Source: Novosphingobium clariflavum
GTDB lineage: Bacteria; Pseudomonadota; Alphaproteobacteria; Sphingomonadales; Sphingomonadaceae
Reading direction: 5' to 3'
Assembly: GCF_026420865.1 (NCBI RefSeq)
Contig: NZ_JAPCWC010000001.1
Location: forward strand, 248,001 to 312,000
Length of the DNA: 64,000 bases
Part shown: piece by piece, positions 57,918 to 64,000 of the stretch
Position numbering within the stretch: the stretch's first letter is position 1
Layout: every line of letters begins with the position of its first letter
Made by a program: the position numbers and the translations under genes
Notes under the pieces: model-generated
What the model saw: only the letters and a program-made list of their open reading frames with translations
Databases searched by the model: none
Told to the model about the DNA's origin: nothing

Positions 57918-58535
57918 TCAGCCGACCTTTTCGAAGGCGGCGGTGATGCGGATCTGCACTTCGTCGCTGACGGCAGGCACGTACTTGCTCACGCCGAAGT
58001 CCGAGCGCTTGAGCGTGCCGGTGGCGGCGAAGCCGATCGTGTAGGCCTTGTCCATCGGGTTGACGCCGGCGCCGCCGAAGGTGGCATCGAGCACCAGCGG
58101 CTTGCTGACGCCGTGCATCGTCACCGTGCCGGTGATGCGGGCGGTGCGGGCGCCGGTGCGCTCCACCTTCTGCGAGACGAAGCGGATGGTGGGGTAGGTG
58201 GCGGCGTCGAACCAGTCGGCGCTCACCAGCTCGGAATCGAGCGTCGCATTGGTGGTGGAGATGCGCGCGACCGGCAGCGAGACGTCCAGCTTGGCATTGC
58301 CCAGCGCCTTGGGATCGAGCGAGAGCGAGCCGGTGGCGCCGGGGATCGTGCCGAAGAAGTCGTTGAAGCCGAAGTGGTTCACCGCAAACTGGGTCAGCGT
58401 GTGGTTGCTTTCGACCTTGTAGCTGCCGGCCTCGATGGTTTCGGGGGCGACGGGGGCTGCGGCGGACAGGAATGCGGGCGCGGCCAGTACGGGAACGAGC
58501 AGGGCGAGCGAAGCGGCAAAGGGAAGGGCTTTCAA
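57918..58535 (-). CDS. YceI family periplasmic protein
   Basis: 205 residues. Signal peptide (MKALPFAASLALLVPVLAAP), then the YceI lipocalin-like barrel: SYKVESNHTLTQFAVNHFGF, GSLSLDPKALGNAKLDVSLP and FDAATYPTIRFVSQKVE. YceI proteins bind polyisoprenoid lipids. It lies just upstream of the glutathionyl-hydroquinone reductase gene on the same strand and could be cotranscribed with it; a quinone-related role is speculative. Confidence 0.9.
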   Translation of the reverse strand: MKALPFAASLALLVPVLAAPAFLSAAAPVAPETIEAGSYKVESNHTLTQFAVNHFGFNDFFGTIPGATGSLSLDPKALGNAKLDVSLPVARISTTNATLDSELVSADWFDAATYPTIRFVSQKVERTGARTARITGTVTMHGVSKPLVLDATFGGAGVNPMDKAYTIGFAATGTLKRSDFGVSKYVPAVSDEVQIRITAAFEKVG

Positions 58536-58639
58536 GGGGATGCTCCTGAGATGGGGTTGCCGCCGTCTATAGGCGCGCCCGATTGCCCGGATAATCCGTC
58601 TTTATGTTTCATGACTTTCAACTGAGGGTACGAAATGGA

Positions 58640-58666
58640 ACCGGCGCGGCGCCCGCCTGCGCCGGT
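58640..58666 (-). terminator. Hairpin after the PD40-type gene
   Basis: ACCGGCGC (58640-58647) pairs with GCGCCGGT (58659-58666), 18 bases beyond the stop of the minus-strand gene. No T-run. Confidence 0.4.
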
Positions 58667-58683
58667 CCCGTTCGGCTGCGAGC

Positions 58684-60648
58684 TCAGGTGCCGGGCGCGG
58701 GCTTGCGGTATGTCTTGCCGTCGATGGTGGTGACAAGATCGCCGTCCAGCGGTTCGCCCAGCGGGCTGATGACAAAACCGCCGGGTTCGGTGGTCTTCTT
58801 GGTGCCGGTCTGGGCCCCGCTCGCCCGCAGGTCCGAGTGCCAGACGATCCGGGCGCGCCCGTCCTTCATGACGAGCTGTGCGCTTTCGGTGCCGTCGATC
58901 ACATGGGCGCCGTCGTCGGTGAAGCCCGCGTAGCGGGCCGACACGAAGGAAATGCGCCCGCTCGCAGTCTTGCGGATCTCCACTTCGGCCTTGCCGCCCT
59001 TCCACCCGTCCATCGTGAAGCGGCCGGCCGGGGCGGACGGGTAGCGCCTCGGCATCGGATCGCCGGCCCGGTAGGGGGTTCCCCAGGGCACGGCAATGGC
59101 CCCCGGCGCCGCCTTGCGGCCAAGCGGCAGCGCGGTCCGATCGGGCAGGCGCGCAATCATGAGCCGGGTCCGCCGTCCGCCCGGTTCGCTGGAGGCCGGG
59201 CAGGGGAGCGGATTGGCGCCGCCGCAATCGGGCGAGATCACTTGCGCCTGCCAGTAGACGACGTCCGTCCCGTCGGGCGACCAGGCCGGATCGGCGCGGG
59301 CGTTCCAGTCGGGATCGCTAGCGCTGCCCGGCGCGCCGTTTCCGGCATTGAGCTGCTGCCCGCGATACGTGCCCCGGTCGCCCCAGCGGTCGATCAGGAT
59401 CGGCTGGAAGAAGCGGCGCATGCCGTTGCGATAGCCATACCGCGCGCTGAGCATGACCATGCGCGTCAGTTCGTCGGTCAGTGGCGGGATGCCCTGCATG
59501 GCGCCGTAGTACATGTGGCGCTCGACGGTGCGGTTGTCGAAGACCACGAGCCACTTGTCGTCGGGTGACATCAGGATCGGATCGGCATAGCCGGGGGCCG
59601 ATGTCAGCCGGTGCGAATGGCCGGATTGCAGGTCGGTGATGAACATGTCGACGTTGCCGGATTCGGGAATGCCCATGCCGACCGCGTTGCGGCCGTCGCG
59701 GGTCCAGCCCCGGGCTTCGCCGATCGCGCCCTTGACCGGGTTGTGGATCAGCACGCCCGGCCTTTTGGGATCTTCGCGAAAGGCGGCAAATTCGGGGGAG
59801 CGGCCATTGGTCAGCACCTGGACGTCGCCGAGTTCGTAGCGCGGGACCAGCGGCAGCCCGCTGCGCGGCGCGGGGTTGAAGCGCAGCGTGCCGACCAACC
59901 CGTGCTGGTCGATGTCGGGCCCCGTCGCGATCATGTGGCTCCACATCAGATGGCGGCCATCGGGATTGAGCCGCAGCTCGCGCATCGAGCCCCCGGGGCC
60001 GGAGCCGTCCGCGCTGGTGTTCCAGCGGATCGGATAGATGCGGATGCGATCGGGCGTGCAGCGCTCGTCGGCAAGCCGGTATCGTCCGCAATCGACGACG
60101 TTGGTTCCCGCGATCATTCTGGTGCCGCCGGGGAAAGCCTGGGGATGATCCAGACTCAGCCACGGTGCTCCGGCCGGCACGGTGCGTCCATGCTCGTTGG
60201 TGCTGGCCGGGTTGGCATCGCGGCGCGCCTCTGCCGGAACCCCGCAGGTGATGCATTTCCAGCCATCGCCGTTCGAAAAGACGGTGCCGTCGGTGCGGAC
60301 CGCGATCACCTGCGGCCCGTCGTGGGTCGGATCCCCGGCGGCAGCGCCCGCAAACTGGACGGTGAGCAGCACGTGCCGCCCATCGCCCATGTAGGCCGGG
60401 CCTTCGACAATCCCGTCGTCGGCGGCGGTCATGCAGCCGGTCCCGCGCGGGTTGACCAGCTTCGTGCAGGCCCCCGCGGCTTCGGACGGCGCGGTGGGGG
60501 GGAGGGGGAGCGCGGAGACGGTCACCCGTTCGGGTTTGGGGGGCGCGGGCACCGCTGTGCCCGCTGCCGGTGCGGAAAATGCGCCAAGCGGCGCGAGCGC
60601 GGTGCCAAGACTGGCCAGAACGAGGGGGATGCGTGCGGATCGGGACAT
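58684..60648 (-). CDS. Large secreted PD40/TolB-type propeller protein
   Basis: 654 residues. Signal peptide (ASLGTALAPLGAFSAPAAG). Repeated beta-propeller-like blades are seen (RMIAGTNVVDCGRYRL, HLMWSHMIATGPD, ADPILMSPDDKWLVVFDNR, ADPAWSPDGTDVVYW). Cys residues occur in pairs (CGRYRLADERC, CGGANPLPC), suggesting disulfides. No catalytic motif is found. Function unknown. The neighbouring gene upstream is a DapB-like reductase, perhaps in the same cluster. Confidence 0.7.
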   Translation of the reverse strand: MSRSARIPLVLASLGTALAPLGAFSAPAAGTAVPAPPKPERVTVSALPLPPTAPSEAAGACTKLVNPRGTGCMTAADDGIVEGPAYMGDGRHVLLTVQFAGAAAGDPTHDGPQVIAVRTDGTVFSNGDGWKCITCGVPAEARRDANPASTNEHGRTVPAGAPWLSLDHPQAFPGGTRMIAGTNVVDCGRYRLADERCTPDRIRIYPIRWNTSADGSGPGGSMRELRLNPDGRHLMWSHMIATGPDIDQHGLVGTLRFNPAPRSGLPLVPRYELGDVQVLTNGRSPEFAAFREDPKRPGVLIHNPVKGAIGEARGWTRDGRNAVGMGIPESGNVDMFITDLQSGHSHRLTSAPGYADPILMSPDDKWLVVFDNRTVERHMYYGAMQGIPPLTDELTRMVMLSARYGYRNGMRRFFQPILIDRWGDRGTYRGQQLNAGNGAPGSASDPDWNARADPAWSPDGTDVVYWQAQVISPDCGGANPLPCPASSEPGGRRTRLMIARLPDRTALPLGRKAAPGAIAVPWGTPYRAGDPMPRRYPSAPAGRFTMDGWKGGKAEVEIRKTASGRISFVSARYAGFTDDGAHVIDGTESAQLVMKDGRARIVWHSDLRASGAQTGTKKTTEPGGFVISPLGEPLDGDLVTTIDGKTYRKPAPGT

Positions 60649-60756
60649 GACGGTTCTTCTCGAAATTGGTCCATCCGGCGGCGCAGCGACGGACGGGTGC
60701 GGGCTGGCGGGCTGGGTGCTGGGGGGCTCGCGGGAAGCGATCTGGGCGCGAAGCGG

Positions 60757-61806
60757 TCAGCCCAAGCGGGCAAGCACTTGCGGCAGTTCGGCAACCGTGA
60801 GGATGCCCGGCCGCGCGGCGCAGATCGCGGCAATCGCATTGACCGGGCGGTGGGCTGTCAGGTTGGGCAGCGTGGCCTGCCGTTCGGCGGGCGGGATCGG
60901 AAAACCGATGCTGATGTCGAGCGGCGTGTCACCTTCCACCGTCACCCGCCAGCCGTCGCTGCGCAGATCCCAGGCCGGTTCGAGCCGCTCGGTCACGAAC
61001 CAGTTGCAGCGGAACCGCAGGACCGGTCTGCCTTCGCGCAGGCCGGTCGTCACCATCCTCTGGCCGGCCACCGAGCCTGCCGGAATGGTGGTCTTGTGGA
61101 GCAGCACCGGTTCCGCCGCGAGGGCGACTTCGCCGGAGACCTCGAAACGGTCGATGTCGATGCCCACCGCCTCTGCAAGCGCGCTCAGCGCATGGTTGAA
61201 CACCGAATCGCGTTCTTGGAAGGGGCGCTCGGCAAAAGCCTCGGGACTATCGCCGAAGCCCATGATGCCCAGTAGCATTTCCTCCGAACAGCCGTCGATG
61301 CAGTTGGCGAATTCGTCGATGGTGAGAAGGTCCAGCCGCCGCGCCAGTGACAGCAGCACCAGGGGCAAGGCCTCGGTGATGAAGCCGGGGCTGCTGCCGG
61401 AACTGTGCAGGGTGGCACCGCCCGCCGCGCAGGCGGACTCGATGCGGGCGCGGATCGCCGGGTCCATGCTGGCGGGATGGAAGAACTCGGCCCGCGTCGT
61501 CGCGATGTTGATGCCGTTTTCCAGCAAGGCGCAGACATCGTTGAAGTCGGTCTGCTCGGGCATGTAGAGCACGCAGTCCGGCTTCAGCGCCAGGACCGCG
61601 GCAAGGTCGCGCACCGCGGTGACCCCGGTTTCGGGCAGTCCGCACAGCGTACCGGCATCCTGGCCTTCCTTGGCAGGCGAGTAGACCTTGACCCCGACCA
61701 GTTCCAGGCCGGGGTGGGTGAGGACCGCGCGCATGGCCGCGGCGCCGACGGTTCCGGTGGCCCATTGCACGACGCGCAGTTTCTGCGCCGATGACGGCTG
61801 GTTCAT
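60757..61806 (-). CDS. DapB-like NAD(P)-dependent dehydrogenase
   Basis: 349 residues from ATG at 61806, after GGAGAG. N-terminal Rossmann motif VVQWATGTVGAAAMRAVL replaces the usual GxxGxxG of dihydrodipicolinate reductase, and the rest matches the amine/2,4-diaminopentanoate dehydrogenase-like family. Probably not lysine biosynthesis. Lies with SDRs in a small catabolic cluster. Confidence 0.75.
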   Translation of the reverse strand: MNQPSSAQKLRVVQWATGTVGAAAMRAVLTHPGLELVGVKVYSPAKEGQDAGTLCGLPETGVTAVRDLAAVLALKPDCVLYMPEQTDFNDVCALLENGINIATTRAEFFHPASMDPAIRARIESACAAGGATLHSSGSSPGFITEALPLVLLSLARRLDLLTIDEFANCIDGCSEEMLLGIMGFGDSPEAFAERPFQERDSVFNHALSALAEAVGIDIDRFEVSGEVALAAEPVLLHKTTIPAGSVAGQRMVTTGLREGRPVLRFRCNWFVTERLEPAWDLRSDGWRVTVEGDTPLDISIGFPIPPAERQATLPNLTAHRPVNAIAAICAARPGILTVAELPQVLARLG

Positions 61807-61867
61807 GACATCTCTCCAAGGATGGATGCAGGGCGCGAGAACGCGCCCGGGGCTGCCTGCGGGGCCC

Positions 61868-62620
61868 TTATCCGATGAACATGCCGCCATTGACGGCAAG
61901 GACCTGGCCGGTGACGTAGCTGGCGCCGTCCGAGGCGAGATATTCGCAGGCCGCCGCGATGTCGTCCGGGGTGCCGGGACGCGGGATCGGGATGTGCTGG
62001 GAGATGATTTCCAGCGGCGGGAAGGTTCCGGCCGCGATCCCGGCTTCGGCCATGGGCGTTGCCACCACCGAGGGGGGGATGGTGTTCACAGTGATGCCGC
62101 TGGCGGCAAATTCGCGGGCCAGCGAGCGGGTCAGGCCGATCACCCCGGCCTTGGCGGCGGCATAGTGGGCGCGGTCCGCGGCGCCGGATTGGCCTGCCTG
62201 CGACGAGATGGTGATGATGCGTCCCCAGCTTGCCGCGACCATGTCCGGCAGGGCGGCCTGCACGGTGTTGAACACGCCGGTCAGGTTGATGTCGATCATG
62301 CGCTGCCAGGTCTGCGCGGTGACGTCGAGGAAGCCGATGCCCTCGGAAATCCCGGCATTGGCGACCACGATCGCGATCGGGCCGAGCTCTTCGCGGATGG
62401 CGGCATAGGCCGCCTCCACGCTGGCGCGGTCGGCCACGTCGACCTTGCGGGCAAGGATGCGTGCACCTTGCGCCCGCAGCGCCGCGCTTTCGCGTTCCAG
62501 CGCTTCGTCCTGAACGTCGAGCATGGCGACCGGATGGCCCTTGGCGGCAAACAGTCGCGACACGCCGAGACCGATGCCCGATGCCCCGCCGGTGACGACG
62601 ACGACACGATTGGAACCCAT
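61868..62620 (-). CDS. Short-chain dehydrogenase/reductase
   Basis: 250 residues. Cofactor motif TGGASGIG, an NAG motif (VVANAGIS), the serine in ITISSQAG and catalytic YAAAK. Asp in LDVQ after beta-2 suggests NAD preference. It oxidises an alcohol, unknown. Divergent from the second SDR across a 23-bp dyad. The DapB-like gene follows 61 bases downstream on the same strand. Confidence 0.9.
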   Translation of the reverse strand: MGSNRVVVVTGGASGIGLGVSRLFAAKGHPVAMLDVQDEALERESAALRAQGARILARKVDVADRASVEAAYAAIREELGPIAIVVANAGISEGIGFLDVTAQTWQRMIDINLTGVFNTVQAALPDMVAASWGRIITISSQAGQSGAADRAHYAAAKAGVIGLTRSLAREFAASGITVNTIPPSVVATPMAEAGIAAGTFPPLEIISQHIPIPRPGTPDDIAAACEYLASDGASYVTGQVLAVNGGMFIG

Positions 62621-62700
62621 ATCTTCTCTCCCGTTGGGCGCTCGGCAAAATGGGGCCGGCGCCTTTTCATGTGCGGCGGATCCTGTTCGGTCACGCCAGT

Positions 62701-62723
62701 TTGTGCGATAATGTGGCGCACAA
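62701..62723. promoter_or_regulatory. Dyad between divergent SDR genes
   Basis: TTGTGCG-N9-CGCACAA, perfect 7-bp arms. The 9-base spacer contains ATAATGTGG. Central in the 211-base intergenic region; a candidate operator for the GntR-type regulator at the window end. Confidence 0.55.
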
Positions 62724-62831
62724 CTTGCCAGCTGTCCAGCCTGGATATAGGCAAGCCAGCGAGGGGATCCGCGCGCCGCGATTCGACATTGCGGCGATGG
62801 CCGGGGCCCGAGAACAACAGGAGAAATGGGG

Positions 62832-63644
62832 ATGCCAGTGCCAGACGTTTCGGATCGCTCGCTCGATCAGCTGATCTCGCTGAAGGGCCGGGGCGCGGTT
62901 GTCACCGGGGCGGCGTGGGGGCTGGGCAAGGCCGCGGCGCGGCGGCTTGCCGAAGCCGGCGCGTCGGTGCTGATCGCCGATATCGATGAAGAGGCCGCCG
63001 CCGCCACGGCCCGCGAACTGGCCGAGCGTTTCGGCGTCGATGTCGTCTCGATCCGCCTCGACGCCGGTGATCCGGCGTCGATCGTGGCAGCCGCCGACCT
63101 TGCCGAGAGCCGCTTCGGCACGCTCGACATCTGGGTCAACAATGCCGGGATCCCGTCGTTTCAGCCGCTGCTCGACCTCGACGTCGAGGAGTTCGATACC
63201 GTCCTGGCGATCAATCTGCGCGGCACCTTTGTCGGCGCCAGGGAAGCGGCGGGGCGGATGATCGCGCGGGGGCAGGGCGGGGTGATCGTCAATGTCGCCT
63301 CGCTGGCCGGCGTGCGCGGCATTTCCGAAGGGCAGGCTGCCTATTGCAGTTCGAAGCACGGCGTTGTCGGCCTGACCAAGCAGCTGGCGATCGAACTGGG
63401 CGGGCACGGCATCCGCGTGCTGGGGGTCGCTCCGGGTTTCTCGCTCACCGAGAAGACCATGTTCATCGCCGAATGGGACGAGGAAACCATCCGGAACTGC
63501 CCGATCCCCGGCATCGGCGGCAGCCGCGTCGGACGGGTCGGGGTGGCCGACGACATTGCCCGGGCAATCCTGTTCTGCGCCTCGGACATGGCGATGTTCA
63601 TGACCGGCAGCACTTTGCTGCTCGAAGGCGGAATGGCGGCCTGA
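62832..63644 (+). CDS. Short-chain dehydrogenase/reductase
   Basis: 270 residues from ATG at 62832, 8 bases after CAGGAG; an ATG at 62826 is only 2 bases from it. Motifs TGAAWGLG (variant glycine motif), NNAGI, Ser in VASLAG and catalytic YCSSK. The Asp in ADIDEEA suggests NAD. Probably acts in the same pathway as the divergent SDR. Confidence 0.9.
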   Translation: MPVPDVSDRSLDQLISLKGRGAVVTGAAWGLGKAAARRLAEAGASVLIADIDEEAAAATARELAERFGVDVVSIRLDAGDPASIVAAADLAESRFGTLDIWVNNAGIPSFQPLLDLDVEEFDTVLAINLRGTFVGAREAAGRMIARGQGGVIVNVASLAGVRGISEGQAAYCSSKHGVVGLTKQLAIELGGHGIRVLGVAPGFSLTEKTMFIAEWDEETIRNCPIPGIGGSRVGRVGVADDIARAILFCASDMAMFMTGSTLLLEGGMAA

Positions 63645-63711
63645 CGGTTGGCGGGGGCGCGCCTGGGGGGGCGCCTGAGGGCGCGCCTGGGACAATGCTC
63701 CCGGGCGGCCT

Positions 63712-64000
63712 CTAGACGCCTGTACCCGGGCGCAGGAAACGGGCCCGCGTGGCGGCGACCGACTGGCGCGCGGCGGCGACGGCCTGCTCCTCTACCGCGA
63801 AGAGCAGGTGCTGGAGCACCGCATCGAGGTGCGCGTGCATGGCCGCGCGGGCGGCGGCCGGATCGCGCTGCTGCAGCGCGGCGAGGATGGCGCGGTGCTC
63901 CGCCACCACCGGTTTGACGTTGGCGGTGCGCGCCTGTTCGAGCAGCAGGCGGCATTCCGGCGAAGTGGAGCGCAAGGTCCAGAGCTGTTCGACGGTCCGG
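63712..64000 (-). CDS. GntR family regulator, FCD ligand domain (partial)
   Basis: About 95 residues of the C-terminus, open at the window edge. The helical FCD domain is recognised from VAEHRAILAALQQRDPAAARAAMHAHLDAVLQHL (in parts), including the conserved EHxxIxxAL pattern that supplies metal/ligand histidines. The DNA-binding domain is outside the window. The likely regulator of the adjacent SDR cluster. Confidence 0.78.
   Translation of the reverse strand, partial: RTVEQLWTLRSTSPECRLLLEQARTANVKPVVAEHRAILAALQQRDPAAARAAMHAHLDAVLQHLLFAVEEQAVAAARQSVAATRARFLRPGTGV

Noticed and set aside
63652..63712. GGCGCGCC-containing G-rich repeats near the window end
   Set aside because: Short and imperfect (two copies of GGCGCGCCTGGG and one variant). 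No clear function; likely ordinary GC-rich spacer.

Overview
The window is GC-rich, gene-dense bacterial chromosome. Abundant TonB-dependent receptors, a homogentisate operon, a SWFG-type BON-domain protein, a chemoreceptor with the signalling tip [20 protein letters not shown] and many small catabolic clusters suggest an alphaproteobacterium of the Sphingomonadales, probably Novosphingobium- or Sphingobium-like. This is inference, because no rRNA or other taxonomic marker is present. No tRNA, rRNA, CRISPR array, insertion sequence or phage gene was found.

Layout. 1-8.5 kb: the N-terminus of a sensor kinase (cut by the window edge), a secreted S9 peptidase, a 22-bp tandem repeat, a SulP transporter, then a MarR regulator divergent from a complete hmgA-fahA-maiA homogentisate operon with two matching operators. 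8.5-18.4 kb: a chemoreceptor gene broken by a -1 frameshift inside a perfect 19-bp hairpin, a BON protein, a secreted EF-hand protein, an alcohol dehydrogenase/sulfotransferase pair, a DUF1214 protein with a TetR regulator, and an ABC-F ATPase. 18.5-26 kb: a haem/iron locus (YbaN, haem oxygenase, haem-type TonB receptor, DUF4198 protein, EF-hand protein) and a second TonB receptor. 26-33 kb: a CSS-EAL phosphodiesterase, a GNAT acetyltransferase, dgcN-dgcA for D-glutamate conversion with a LysR regulator, and proline iminopeptidase.

32.8-41.5 kb: a LysR regulator divergent from a six-gene operon (flavin monooxygenase, two-domain extradiol dioxygenase, secreted NTF2-like protein, alpha/beta hydrolase, metal-dependent cyclase/amidohydrolase, FAH-family enzyme). 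It reads as a meta-cleavage route for an unidentified aromatic compound. It is followed by another LysR, a DJ-1/PfpI protein and an ABM-domain protein.

41.7-52.4 kb: the most interesting block. An ABC transporter, two DUF1989 proteins, a biotin-dependent urea/guanidine carboxylase and allophanate hydrolase form what is most likely a guanidine-nitrogen pathway (carboxylation, deimination, allophanate hydrolysis). Two paralogous NikR-like ribbon-helix-helix regulators that have lost three of the four nickel ligands are embedded in it. The same inverted repeat, TATTAC-N14-GTAATA, precedes both the transporter unit and the second-regulator/enzyme unit. I see no guanidine riboswitch.

52.4-64 kb: a secreted beta-propeller protein, an aldehyde dehydrogenase, a gamma-glutamylcyclotransferase-like protein, a bestrophin-like channel, an esterase and glutathionyl-hydroquinone reductase pair, YceI, a large secreted PD40-type protein, and a small catabolic cluster (DapB-like reductase, two divergent SDRs, GntR/FCD regulator cut by the window end).
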